Below are positions 7,880 to 15,392 of a DNA stretch of 21,747 nucleotides, one piece after another. Below the pieces are notes generated by a model that saw nothing but the letters and a program-made list of their open reading frames with translations, had not been told where the DNA came from and searched no databases. The position numbers were made by a program, and so were the translations under genes. The stretch covers positions 1-21,747 of IMG/VR virus record IMGVR_UViG_3300021375_000189. One strand, written 5' to 3'. The stretch comes from a virus. Positions within the stretch are counted from its first letter, which is position 1; the number at the start of each line of letters is the position of its first letter.

Positions 7880-9736
7880 ATGGCCGCCGTCGTTGTTACT
7901 GCTGAAAACCTTCGGGTCGAAGATTGCGAAGCCGCTACCGGCTTCGGTAACATCGGTGGCGGTCAGGGTGGTGCCGTTGAAGCTCCGTTCGCGTACCAGG
8001 GGTCACTGCTTTACAACCGTAAGGTAACCTCTGCTACGGGAGCGGGCTTCGACTACACCTACACCACCGATGGCGGAACCGCCATCGACATGACCGCCAC
8101 TGACCGTAAGGTTTGGATGGTCAAGTGCATGGTCTCTGACTACGGGGGACTTGACGCCACCGACGGCGTACTTGTCCGCATCGGAAGCTCGTCTGGAAAC
8201 TACTACGCCTACATCTTGGCTGGCAGTGACTCTCCAGCGACGAACTTCTCGGCCTACCGGGACATTGGCGGGCTGCTGGTCGTCCCCGTAGACCCCAACG
8301 AGAACACCGCCTACAACGATACTGGTAAGGATGCGGGAAGCCCCACGCTGACCAGTATCAACTACTTTGGCTACGTCTGCGCCTTCTCGAACTCGACTGC
8401 TAAGAACGAGAACTGTGGCCTAGACGCCATCGACGTAGGCTCCGGACTGTACCTAGTGGGAGGCGATGGCGCCACTGCCGACGCCACCTATCAAGACTTC
8501 GCGGACTTTGACGGCAACACAGTAGGCAACCGATTTGGTTACGCTCGTAACGCCGACGGGGGAGGTCTTCTCGGCTTGGGCACCTGGGAGATTGGCGCCA
8601 ACGCCAGCGGCAGCGCCATCTGTGAGTTCACCGACAACGAGGCGGTCATCACTTGGCTCGACCACCTCGCGGGGGTCGGTTTCAACGCAACCAAAGTGGA
8701 CTTGAGCACAGCGGGCACCGTAATCACCGACGGTTCTCTACAGATTGGCGCCGGAGACAGCACGAACGTGGACTCCCGCCCTGACTACCTCGTGGTCGGG
8801 TCCACCGGCACCCTAGCCCTCTCGGCCACGCTTCGTAACTTCCGCAACATCTCCCTGACTACAGGCGTCACGTTTACCGGGGACATCCAGGCCAAGAACT
8901 TCCAGCAGAAGGGAGCTACGATCACCGGGGCCACCATCCGGACAGACGAGGCCACTCAGGTTGCAACGCTGACTGACCCCGGATTCACGACCCTGGACTC
9001 CACAAGCTTCATCCAGTCGGGCGTCGGGCACGCTCTAGAGATCAAGACGGCGGGCACCTACAGCTTGGACGCGCTCACCTTCGACGGCTACGGAACCGAC
9101 GGCTCAAACGACGCCGCTATCTTCGTCAGCGCGTCTTCGGGTACGGTTACCCTGAACATCGTCAACGGCGGCGACACTCCCACGTTCAGGACGGCTGGAG
9201 CTACAGTTGTAATCGCCAACACCGTGACCCTCAAGGTAACCGTTCTAGACGCGGTATCGCTGGCGGCAATTCAGAGCGCTAGGGTTCTCCTGCTCGCGGG
9301 AAACACGGGTCAGGAAAACTTCCAAGAGTCTGTTAGTATTGTGGAGTCCCTTGGCACGGCTACCGTGACGCTCGCCTCGCACGGCTACTCTACCAACGAC
9401 AAGGTTCTTATCGAGGGCGTCACCGGCACCGGCCAAGAGGACATGAACGGCATCAAGGAGATCACGGGCACGACCGCCAACACGTTCACCTACTTTACCA
9501 CAATTGGGCAGGGTACAGCCACCGGAGCGCCCATCGCTACTACAGTGCTGCTGGACGGCAACACCGACGCCAGCGGAATCCTGCAAGACACCGGGTACGC
9601 ATTCCTGTCAAACCAAGAAGTATCCGGTCGTGTCCGCAAGGGCACCTCATCTCCTTATTACAAGACTTCGGGTCTTACGGGCACAATCGTCTCGTCAGGC
9701 TACGACGTCACTTCCCTCCTTATCTCAGATGAATAG
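7880..9736 (+). CDS. Virion structural protein with HG-type beta domain
   Basis: A 618-residue beta-rich protein. The N-terminal half is rich in glycine and aspartate with regular short beta strands. A middle stretch, roughly residues 280-400, looks like a repetitive beta-solenoid (runs such as GTLALSATLRNFRNISLTTG). The C-terminal 170 residues contain a module often seen in marine phage virion proteins: ATVTLASHGYSTNDKVLIEG, then NGIKEITGTTANTFTYF, then DGNTDASGILQDTGY and a VSGRVRKGTSSPYYK motif near the end. These are remembered resemblances; the role in the particle is unclear. The ATG at 7880 comes 8 bases after the previous stop, with a TATAAT ending only two bases before it and no Shine-Dalgarno. 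The 3' end overlaps the next start by 8 bases, so the genes are probably co-transcribed. Confidence 0.6.
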   Translation: MAAVVVTAENLRVEDCEAATGFGNIGGGQGGAVEAPFAYQGSLLYNRKVTSATGAGFDYTYTTDGGTAIDMTATDRKVWMVKCMVSDYGGLDATDGVLVRIGSSSGNYYAYILAGSDSPATNFSAYRDIGGLLVVPVDPNENTAYNDTGKDAGSPTLTSINYFGYVCAFSNSTAKNENCGLDAIDVGSGLYLVGGDGATADATYQDFADFDGNTVGNRFGYARNADGGGLLGLGTWEIGANASGSAICEFTDNEAVITWLDHLAGVGFNATKVDLSTAGTVITDGSLQIGAGDSTNVDSRPDYLVVGSTGTLALSATLRNFRNISLTTGVTFTGDIQAKNFQQKGATITGATIRTDEATQVATLTDPGFTTLDSTSFIQSGVGHALEIKTAGTYSLDALTFDGYGTDGSNDAAIFVSASSGTVTLNIVNGGDTPTFRTAGATVVIANTVTLKVTVLDAVSLAAIQSARVLLLAGNTGQENFQESVSIVESLGTATVTLASHGYSTNDKVLIEGVTGTGQEDMNGIKEITGTTANTFTYFTTIGQGTATGAPIATTVLLDGNTDASGILQDTGYAFLSNQEVSGRVRKGTSSPYYKTSGLTGTIVSSGYDVTSLLISDE

Positions 9737-9932
9737 TGAAATCGCCGACCGCAACCGTAAAGCCATTATCCAAGGTCTCGAAGAGGTCAACGGTCGCATC
9801 AATGACCTGACCGCCCAGCTTGGTCGCATCAACGGACTTGTCTCTCAGCTTCAGCACGAGATCGTGCTACTGAAGCAGCAGAAGATGGACGACCTCGTCA
9901 AGAAGTTCGGCTCTGGTCCCACCGCCAGCTAG
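9729..9932 (+). CDS. Small coiled-coil protein, 67 residues
   Basis: The ATG lies inside the last codons of the preceding virion gene (overlap of 8 bases), which supports translational coupling. The product is almost wholly helical: after NSEIADRNRKAIIQGLEEVN comes a heptad pattern through INDLTAQLGRINGLVSQL and HEIVLLKQQKMDDLV, ending in a short flexible tail. This suggests a two- or three-stranded coiled coil. It sits among virion genes and could be a trimerisation or chaperone-like partner of a neighbouring fibre or neck protein, or a small virion component. I do not recognise a family. It is too short for a tail tape measure. Confidence 0.6.
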   Translation: MNSEIADRNRKAIIQGLEEVNGRINDLTAQLGRINGLVSQLQHEIVLLKQQKMDDLVKKFGSGPTAS

Positions 9933-9943
9933 GCTGATACCTC

Positions 9944-11644
9944 GTGGCGATCACGATTGACTACTCGGACAGCGCCACCCCTCAGTACGTTATCAACGTA
10001 CCGAAGGCGGATATGCTGTTAGTCCAAACGCTGCCGACGGAGATTCGGCAGTTGAATTTGGACACGTTCCGTCAGGCGCTCAACGACCTGATGGACGACC
10101 CCGAGGGTATGCCGTATCCCACGAATCACTTCCACACCCCGCCGCTCTCCATTTCAGGGGTGACGCTGGCGCGGGTTGTGGAGATCCTCGACCCCTACGT
10201 CGTTCAGTTCGAGGACGCCCAGTACAACGTGAACATCGTTGGCGGCAACTCGAACATCTCCGACAAGACGCTCAAGAACCAAGTCGGCGTCAACACGGCA
10301 AACAGTGCTGGACTCCAGGACCCGTTCGCCCTCCAAGCGGGCGCTTACCTCGGAGAGGTCACCATCGACGGCGGCTCTGCTAACACGGGGACCACCTTCC
10401 CGGTGGGCACCAGAGCCTTCCCAGTAAACAACCTTGCTGATGCCAAGGCGATTGCTGACGACCGAGGACTGGCGAACCTGCACATCGTGGGAGACTTCAC
10501 GGTGCAGGACGTGGACATCTCCGGCGATTACATCTTGGTGGGGGACAGCTACCACAGCGGAAAGGTCACTATCCTAGAGAGCGCCGACGTTACGCATATT
10601 GAGATCCGCAACCTGACGGTCGAGGGCAACCTCGACGGCACATCATTGCTCCGCGAGTGCTCGGTCGAGACTGTTGTGGACTTCTGCGGCACGATGATCG
10701 ACTGCGGGCTGGTCGGCCCTATCACCCTGCAAGGGAACATGATGGGCCTTACGGCCTCTGAGTTCATCAACTGCTACTCGCAGGTTGCCGGGGGAGGTCC
10801 GGGCCTTGTACCGTACATCGACCTTGGTGGCGATGAGGATTGCGACCTAGTTGTCCGGGGCTACAACGGTGGGCTCGGCATCCGTAACAACACGCGCCAG
10901 ACGCTCGCAGCCTCCTTGGACTTCACCTCTGGCCGGTTGCTGGTAGATAACGACATCACCCACGGGGACATCACCGTTCGGGGTTCGTGCGAGATTGAAG
11001 ACAACTCGGCGGGCAGCACCACGCTTACTGACAAGACGCTTGAGGCTCTCACCGCTGGCTACGTCTGGGACGAGATTCTGACCGGCGCCTCGCACAACCT
11101 GCCCAGCAGCGCGGGCCGCCGCCTCCGGCAGGCCGGGGCACTGGTCGCTGCGGAGGGTCTAGCAGGCGCCGGGAACACCACTACAGTCATCAACACGGAC
11201 TTGACCTCCGCGGTTGACGAGTTCTACGACGACCACACCTTCGTGTTCACAAGCGGCGATCTGGCAGGGCAAGCTCGCGTCATCACCGGCTACAACGGCA
11301 CTACTAAGCAGGCAACCTTCGACGAGCCTTGGACGAGTGCTCCGGCGGAGGATGACGAGTTCATCGTCTTCGCGGACCACGAATTGACTCGCGACCAGAT
11401 CGTTGAGGCCATGCTCTCCAAGATCATGGCGGACGGCGCATCTGTCGAGGACACCCTGATCCGGGTCCGCCGCCACATGACCAACAAGCTGATCACCGAC
11501 CCGGTGACCGGCGTGGCCTCGCTCTACGCGGACGACGGCCTCACGGTTGACGAGACCTCTCAGATGTACGAGGACGCCGCCGGGACGCAGACCTACCAAG
11601 GCGAGGGCGCCGAGCGCCGCGAGGGCTTCGAGGACACTCCCTGA
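9944..11644 (+). CDS. Virion protein with beta-helix-like centre
   Basis: A 566-residue protein starting at GTG 9944, 11 bases after the previous stop; no in-frame ATG fits the conserved beginning. The first 120 residues (LPTEIRQLNLDTFRQALNDL, DDPEGMPYPTNHFH, ISGVTLARVVEILDPYVVQF, YNVNIVGGNSNISD, NSAGL) resemble a virion protein family that I recall from many marine and environmental phages. From about residue 160 (NNLADAKAIADDRGLANLHI) to 360 there is a repeating strand pattern with short hydrophobic runs, consistent with a right-handed beta-helix. The C-terminus has a FTSGDLAGQARVITGYNG module, then a mixed helical tail ending in charged residues. Probably part of the tail or neck; no enzymatic residues are recognised. 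It overlaps the next gene by one base (TGATG). Confidence 0.6.
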   Translation: MAITIDYSDSATPQYVINVPKADMLLVQTLPTEIRQLNLDTFRQALNDLMDDPEGMPYPTNHFHTPPLSISGVTLARVVEILDPYVVQFEDAQYNVNIVGGNSNISDKTLKNQVGVNTANSAGLQDPFALQAGAYLGEVTIDGGSANTGTTFPVGTRAFPVNNLADAKAIADDRGLANLHIVGDFTVQDVDISGDYILVGDSYHSGKVTILESADVTHIEIRNLTVEGNLDGTSLLRECSVETVVDFCGTMIDCGLVGPITLQGNMMGLTASEFINCYSQVAGGGPGLVPYIDLGGDEDCDLVVRGYNGGLGIRNNTRQTLAASLDFTSGRLLVDNDITHGDITVRGSCEIEDNSAGSTTLTDKTLEALTAGYVWDEILTGASHNLPSSAGRRLRQAGALVAAEGLAGAGNTTTVINTDLTSAVDEFYDDHTFVFTSGDLAGQARVITGYNGTTKQATFDEPWTSAPAEDDEFIVFADHELTRDQIVEAMLSKIMADGASVEDTLIRVRRHMTNKLITDPVTGVASLYADDGLTVDETSQMYEDAAGTQTYQGEGAERREGFEDTP

Positions 11645-11904
11645 TGACGTTGGTCATGCGAGGACTGGGCCGCAGCCCCGGAGGAGGACAGGTAATCGTT
11701 GGCGAGGTCGTCAGCGCGGGCCTGGATGTAAGCATCTCCACCGCCGTGCTGTCTGCGGCTATCGCACCTCCTACTTACCAAGCGAGCATCGACCCCGGCG
11801 TGCTCACCGCATCCCTTTCCAGCACTACGCTCGCCGCTGTTACCCTGCAAACCGGGTACACCGCCGCCATCAGCCCTACCACCCTTACCGCAGAACTCGA
11901 CTGA
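11644..11904 (+). CDS. Small virion-region protein, 86 residues
   Basis: The ATG at 11644 overlaps the TGA of the preceding virion gene. After a short start with RGLGRSPGGG, the rest is a threonine-, serine- and alanine-rich chain of short strands (VSISTAVLSAAIAPPTY, LTASLSSTTLAAVTLQT, AISPTTLTAELD) with three roughly 18-20-residue pseudo-repeats ending in a Thr/Ser-X-Leu unit. Similar short, Ala/Ser/Thr-rich proteins occur beside tail genes in other phages, but I do not recognise a named family. Role unknown; by position it belongs to the virion operon. A purine-rich AGGA lies about ten bases before the start, weak for a ribosome site. Confidence 0.5.
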   Translation: MTLVMRGLGRSPGGGQVIVGEVVSAGLDVSISTAVLSAAIAPPTYQASIDPGVLTASLSSTTLAAVTLQTGYTAAISPTTLTAELD

Positions 11905-11910
11905 CCCGCC

Positions 11911-12267
11911 ATGGCTAACGACGCACTTCTACCGGCCAACCTCGACATCTCAAGAAAGCGTGGCGACACGTTTATGTTCACCATCGTTTTCAACGAGGGA
12001 GGGTCGCCCAAAGACTTCACCGGGTACAGCTTCAAGCTGGCGGTGAGCAGCGAGAGCAAGCCCTCGGATACCGCGAAACAGCTCTTTCAGATCACGGACT
12101 CGATTACGGCGGACGCTAGCGGGAACGTCAACATCCTGATCAACGCGGTGGAGGCGGACCAGCCGCCCAAGACCTATTACTACGAGCTTCAGGGCACGGA
12201 CGGCTCCGGGCTGATCCGTACTCTTTCCGCTGGAAAGTGGATCGTGGTGCAGGACATCGTGAAATAA
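11911..12267 (+). CDS. BppU-N-like small virion protein, 118 residues
   Basis: The chain begins LDISRKRGDTFMFTIVF and continues SPKDFTGYSFKLAV, then ITADASGNVNILI and KTYYYELQGTDGSG, ending TLSAGKWIVVQDIV. This R-G-D-T ... D-x-T-G ... Y-x-Y-x-L-x-G-x-D-G pattern is that of short immunoglobulin-like beta-sandwich proteins related to the N-terminal domain of baseplate upper proteins (BppU), common as last or near-last gene of phage structural operons. It may attach a fibre or decorate the tail. The start has no Shine-Dalgarno (gctt-free, CTGACCCGCC upstream) and lies 6 bases after the previous stop. A 49-base gap with a promoter-like element follows, so this is likely the last gene of the structural operon. 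Confidence 0.6.
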   Translation: MANDALLPANLDISRKRGDTFMFTIVFNEGGSPKDFTGYSFKLAVSSESKPSDTAKQLFQITDSITADASGNVNILINAVEADQPPKTYYYELQGTDGSGLIRTLSAGKWIVVQDIVK

Positions 12268-12294
12268 GACCTACTTTTCTGGTCCCAAACTGGG

Positions 12295-12316
12295 CGGCTG
12301 CCCTTATCATAGGGGT
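12295..12316 (+). promoter_or_regulatory. Promoter-like element directly before an ATG
   Basis: CGGCTGCCCT (12295-12304) is followed by TATCAT (12305-12310), then AGGGGT and the ATG at 12317. A -10 box six bases before the start codon predicts a transcript that begins at or next to the ATG (leaderless). No clear -35 hexamer. Nearly the same arrangement stands before 14322 and 19723. Confidence 0.55.
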
Positions 12317-12703
12317 ATGACCGAGACCAACCCGACCACCCAAGAACTCCAGATCATCATCGACAAGGTGAGGGGAGAGGCCACCCGCCAGGGCTACGCC
12401 GACGGCGCATACGAGGCGCTCATGGCGCTTTTCCGAGCCCTCGACGTCCCTTCAATCCACATCTCTAAGCCCTCCCTGTGGGCCACGCCCTTCGGCAGAG
12501 GCCGAGATGTCCGGGAGTACACGGACTGTAACGGTGCCGATACCTTGGACGAGATGAAGCAGATCCTAGCTACGGCATTCGGCAACTACAAGGGCCTTAC
12601 AGTGGAAGAGATCTTCGAGCGTGCCCTCCTCTCCGAGGACACGGTTCTAGAAATGCCGCAGTCGCCGCTGGACAAGAAAGCATTGGAGGGGACCTGTGAG
12701 TGA
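12317..12703 (+). CDS. Unknown phage protein, 128 residues
   Basis: A soluble mixed helical protein with no signal peptide or membrane segment. The first 45 residues are helical (TQELQIIIDKVRGEATRQGY, then GAYEALMALFRALDV), followed by a possibly loop-rich stretch with a FGRGRDVREY segment and two more helices (TLDEMKQILATAFGNY and VEEIFERALLSED). I do not recognise a family. It opens the replication/control side of the window after the structural operon and has a -10-like box six bases before its ATG and no Shine-Dalgarno. Its end overlaps the GTG of the next gene by 8 bases, so both are probably translated from one message; together they may be early or middle genes. Confidence 0.55.
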   Translation: MTETNPTTQELQIIIDKVRGEATRQGYADGAYEALMALFRALDVPSIHISKPSLWATPFGRGRDVREYTDCNGADTLDEMKQILATAFGNYKGLTVEEIFERALLSEDTVLEMPQSPLDKKALEGTCE

Positions 12704-13181
12704 GCCTGACCGCCGACCGCACATCGGACCGGAGACGACGGAAACCTATTGGATGGGCAGGGTTACGTCAGCCATCGAGTCGATCAAGAACTCTAGCATG
12801 GTAATGTTCGTATCCAGCTACGTCGCCTCCAGCGCCGTGGAGGAGGAGTACCCCGACGGGGTCAACCCCGACACAGGCGAACAGATCGAAACGATGGAGC
12901 GGCTTCACCTCATCCTAGAGAAGGAGCAGGCCGCCTTCGACGAGTACATCACAGTGCTAGACTCTTGGGCCACTGGGGACGCGAGCTTCCTCAAGGCGGG
13001 CAAGCTGGCTACCATGCTTGCTGAGGCTAACTACCTGTCACTGTGTCAGATACCGGAAACCGACGAGGACCTCATCTACGCCAGGGAGTGCGCGTTTGAG
13101 TACGCAAAGATTGTAAAAGCAATATACGCCATGTACCTGAAGACCCGTAAATGGGGCAAGCGTGACGAGAATCGAGACTAG
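12696..13181 (+). CDS. Unknown phage protein, 161 residues
   Basis: Starts at GTG 12696, inside the end of the upstream gene, behind a strong Shine-Dalgarno GGAGGG (12685-12690) five bases away; this decides the start. The product is mostly helical and acidic with a basic C-terminal tail (YLKTRKWGKRDENRD). Segments include a helix with MGRVTSAIESIKNSSMVMF, a connecting loop with YPDGVNPDTGEQI, then long helices (MERLHLILEKEQAAFDEYI, LKAGKLATMLAEANYLSLC, YARECAFEYAKIVKAIYAMY). No catalytic motif is visible and no family recognised. It is the last gene before a strong terminator, so it closes a two-gene unit with the 128-residue protein. Confidence 0.55.
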   Translation: MSEPDRRPHIGPETTETYWMGRVTSAIESIKNSSMVMFVSSYVASSAVEEEYPDGVNPDTGEQIETMERLHLILEKEQAAFDEYITVLDSWATGDASFLKAGKLATMLAEANYLSLCQIPETDEDLIYARECAFEYAKIVKAIYAMYLKTRKWGKRDENRD

Positions 13182-13217
13182 TACACCAGTGGGATGGCCC
13201 TGCTGAGTGGGTTGGTG

Positions 13218-13250
13218 ACCCCGAATACCGAAAGGTATTCGGGGTCTTTT
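13218..13250 (+). terminator. Strong intrinsic terminator
   Basis: ACCCCGAATACC (13218-13229) and GGTATTCGGGGT (13234-13245) form a perfect 12-bp stem closed by a GAAA loop and followed by CTTTT. It separates the 12317-13181 gene pair from the sigma-like gene, which has its own promoter. The T run is short, but stem stability makes this the clearest terminator in the window. Confidence 0.85.
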
Positions 13251-13262
13251 CTAAGGTTGTGC

Positions 13263-13290
13263 TTGTAATCTGCCGATCTGCTGATATAAT
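13263..13290 (+). promoter_or_regulatory. Extended -10 promoter of the sigma-like gene
   Basis: TTGTAA (13263-13268), a 16-base spacer and TATAAT (13285-13290) preceded by TGA give a good sigma-70-type extended -10 promoter. Seven bases separate the box from the ATG at 13298, so the message should begin within a base of the start codon. It lies right after the terminator at 13218-13250. Confidence 0.65.
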
Positions 13291-13297
13291 GACCCCC

Positions 13298-13783
13298 ATG
13301 TACTGCCAATACACCAAAAGCACCAGCAAGCAGATCGTCCGCATCATCGAGTCCTGGGCCTCTCTACAGTGGAAGGTCCTCGGCCACCACTTCACCCGAG
13401 CAGACCTGATTCAGGAGGGGCACATGGTCATGGACAAGATTAAGAAGAAGTACCCCGGAAGGGGAGAGGACCACCTCCTCTCCACGCTGGCACGCTCGCT
13501 TCAGAACAAGTCGAGAGACCTCGCCGCCAAGCCTGACAGGCTCCCCGCAGTGTCCGATCTGTCCCGCGATGACAGCAAGCTCCCCGAAGCCCAGTGCGAG
13601 GATCCGTGCCCGACTTTCGATTACCCCGACTGGCTCCAGAAGGTTATTGACTTCGCGGAGCGAGCAGACCCGCGCCAGATGTCGGCGATCTACGGCCCCG
13701 GTGGCAACCGCTACCTCGCCGCTAAGTGTGACCTTCCTGCCGACTTCCCGGTCAAGGAGATGGTTCTCCGAGCAATCGGCTGA
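13298..13783 (+). CDS. Small sigma-70 region-2-like protein
   Basis: A 161-residue protein. Residues 32-75 (FTRADLIQEGHMVM, KKKYPGRGEDHLLSTLA, SLQNKSRDLA) follow the layout of sigma-70 region 2: the exact D-L-I-Q-E-G core at 36-41, a following helix, a short loop with Y-P-G-R-G where sigma factors have F-D-P-x-x-G, then a helix that in sigma factors contacts the -10 element. Region 4 is not evident; the C-terminal 80 residues (DYPDWLQKVIDFAERADPRQ onward) are unlike a normal region 4. It may be a divergent phage sigma factor or a transcription modulator that copies only region 2. Starts at ATG 13298; an upstream GTG at 13259 and ATG at 13289 are in frame but lie before or within the -10 box. 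It shares TGATG with the next gene. Confidence 0.5.
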   Translation: MYCQYTKSTSKQIVRIIESWASLQWKVLGHHFTRADLIQEGHMVMDKIKKKYPGRGEDHLLSTLARSLQNKSRDLAAKPDRLPAVSDLSRDDSKLPEAQCEDPCPTFDYPDWLQKVIDFAERADPRQMSAIYGPGGNRYLAAKCDLPADFPVKEMVLRAIG

Positions 13784-14325
13784 TGGAGGTACAGCAAGAG
13801 CTTGAGAGCCTAGGTAGGGTGCGCCAGCTTAAAGGCGAGCCTAGGGACCTGTATCTTTGCCGGATCGTCAGGGCGGCATCGCTGACGGGTGGGCTTCCCG
13901 CGGACTCTCTGTCCCCGAGAGCATACGCTTGGCTTCGCCACGCCCAGGCCCGGCTTCAGTCTGGAAACTATCCTCTCGACTTCGACGATCCCAACATCGA
14001 CGTATCGGTGAGCGACCAACTGTTCGACCTTCTGGAGGCCGAGGATAGCATCGCCAAGGAGAAGGCGGCAAGCCGAAACACCTCGCTGCGTAAGCCTACT
14101 AAAGAGGCTAGGTCAGGGGATTACATGAGGATAGCCCAATATATCCTACTGTACCCCGGAGCTTCCCTAGAGGCTACGTCCGCATCACTGGCCTCCACGG
14201 GGTGGATAGTCTCAAGGAAGAAGGTGGAGAGAGTTCAGGACGAGCTTCGCCGGGCTATGCTGGCCCTAAAAGAATCGGGATTTACGGTTCACGGTCCGGA
14301 CGGTTCCCGTATCATAGGAATATGA
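13783..14325 (+). CDS. Unknown protein, 180 residues, C-terminal DNA-binding-like part
   Basis: The ATG overlaps the TGA of the sigma-like gene, and its own TGA overlaps the ATG of the clamp gene, so it is locked in an operon with both. Residues 1-75 are helical with basic patches; a charged helical linker (LFDLLEAEDSIAKEKAASRN) follows; residues 105-165 (MRIAQYILLYPGASLEATSA, LASTGWIVSRKKVERVQDEL, RRAMLALKE) read like a helix-turn-helix or winged helix with a final FTVHGPDG beta hairpin. A role in replication or transcription is plausible from position (between a sigma-like protein and a sliding clamp) but not shown. I know no family for it. Confidence 0.5.
   Translation: MEVQQELESLGRVRQLKGEPRDLYLCRIVRAASLTGGLPADSLSPRAYAWLRHAQARLQSGNYPLDFDDPNIDVSVSDQLFDLLEAEDSIAKEKAASRNTSLRKPTKEARSGDYMRIAQYILLYPGASLEATSASLASTGWIVSRKKVERVQDELRRAMLALKESGFTVHGPDGSRIIGI
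14301..14315 (+). promoter_or_regulatory. Promoter-like element before the clamp gene
   Basis: CGGTTCCCG (14301-14309) and TATCAT (14310-14315), then AGGAAT and the ATG at 14322. It matches the elements at 12295 and 19702 in sequence and in its six-base distance to the start. A weak -35 candidate, TTCACG (14288-14293), lies 16 bases upstream. It sits inside the coding end of the preceding gene. Confidence 0.55.
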
Positions 14326-15392
14326 GGTTCATCGACTACGTCCGGATACTAGCCCCCTATACCGCCTCCGCAAGCTACACCCTTCCCGAGCTTGCCACGA
14401 TCTGCTTCGAAGGTAAGCACGTTTACGCCAGCGACGGGATCTCGTCCCTTAGCCTCGAGGCGGTCGAGACGGTTAGGGGTCTGTGCGTCAAGGCTGGTCC
14501 TGTCCTCAATTGGCTCAACGCCGTGGGCGACGAGCAGCCCTTCACCGTTGGACTGATGGACGGTAACCTCAAGGTGCAGTCGCGGGTCCATGGTCGTCTG
14601 TCCAGCGCCACCTTCCCGATCTCTCCCGTCGGCGGCTACCGACTCAAAGTCGAGACGTCGATGACCGGCGTCGCGTCGGCGGCTACTCTGGAAGACTCTA
14701 CGCAGATGGCCGACGCGCTGGCCTACGTCCTCAAGCGCAGCGGCACCGACTCAACCTTCAAGTGGGCGTCAGGGGTCACCTTGGCCTTCGAGGCGGGGCA
14801 GATGCGGGCGTTGATGACCGACAACATCACCATGGCTGTCGGAGGGTGCGACCTTGAGGTCCGCAACCCGTTTACCTGCATGATTACGCACAGCGCCGCG
14901 CAGCGCCTACAGGCTCTCTGCGCCAACTACGCTGGCGAGCTACGGGCGGGCCTCTACGAGGGCAAGCTCTTCGTCCAGGTAAACGACGCCATCTTCTCCA
15001 CCGTGATCGTCGAGGACGCGGATGCGGTGGATAACTTCTACGGCCAGATTGAGCCCTACTCCGAGATGGATACGTTCGACCCCGGAGTCGAGTTCATCGA
15101 GGCGGTGCGCCGCCACGGACAGTTCGCCGGTAGGGACGGGGCTGCTACGCGGATCAAGGTTAAGGGCGCTGAGGCCACGCTTATCACCAACACCGAGTCG
15201 GGTCGAACAAAGGACCGCGTGGCGATTTTTGGGGCAGGGGAGCAGGAGGTTGAGATCTGCACCGGAGCCTCGGTGCTGTCCCGGATGCTTACCGACGGGG
15301 CTTCGTTCAACCTTACCGAGGACGCTATCGTGACCCGAGACCTGAGGGGCAACATGGCGCTCCTGTGCGCTTGGGACGAGGAGGGAGCCTGA
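14322..15392 (+). CDS. Beta-type DNA sliding clamp-like protein
   Basis: A 356-residue protein, close to the usual 366 of bacterial beta clamps. It shows three similar successive parts of about 110-120 residues. The first has the typical layout of the clamp fold: a helix, then LPELATICFEGKHVYASDGISSLSLEA (broken: LPELATICFEG, VYASDG), which matches the beta pattern of a hydrophobic strand followed by a-x-D. Further parts have a strand LTLAFEAGQMRALMTDN and a final ATRIKVKGAEATLITN. Sliding clamps encircle DNA and tether the polymerase. Function is supported by the next gene (DNA polymerase, overlapping by one base) and by a clamp-loader-like ATPase at 19723. The call comes from fold pattern and context; sequence identity to DnaN is low, so another ring-shaped or beta-rich protein cannot be excluded. 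Confidence 0.55.
   Translation: MRFIDYVRILAPYTASASYTLPELATICFEGKHVYASDGISSLSLEAVETVRGLCVKAGPVLNWLNAVGDEQPFTVGLMDGNLKVQSRVHGRLSSATFPISPVGGYRLKVETSMTGVASAATLEDSTQMADALAYVLKRSGTDSTFKWASGVTLAFEAGQMRALMTDNITMAVGGCDLEVRNPFTCMITHSAAQRLQALCANYAGELRAGLYEGKLFVQVNDAIFSTVIVEDADAVDNFYGQIEPYSEMDTFDPGVEFIEAVRRHGQFAGRDGAATRIKVKGAEATLITNTESGRTKDRVAIFGAGEQEVEICTGASVLSRMLTDGASFNLTEDAIVTRDLRGNMALLCAWDEEGA

Noticed and set aside
7869-7882. A perfect TGATATAAT just before the ATG at 7880
   Set aside because: The box ends two bases before the ATG, so transcription would start inside the gene; its first bases are the stop codon of the previous gene, and no -35 is seen. Probably chance, unlike the 6-7-base spacing elsewhere.
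9729-9932. Short coiled-coil gene as a tail tape measure
   Set aside because: At 67 residues it is far too short for a tape measure; more likely a small coiled-coil partner protein.
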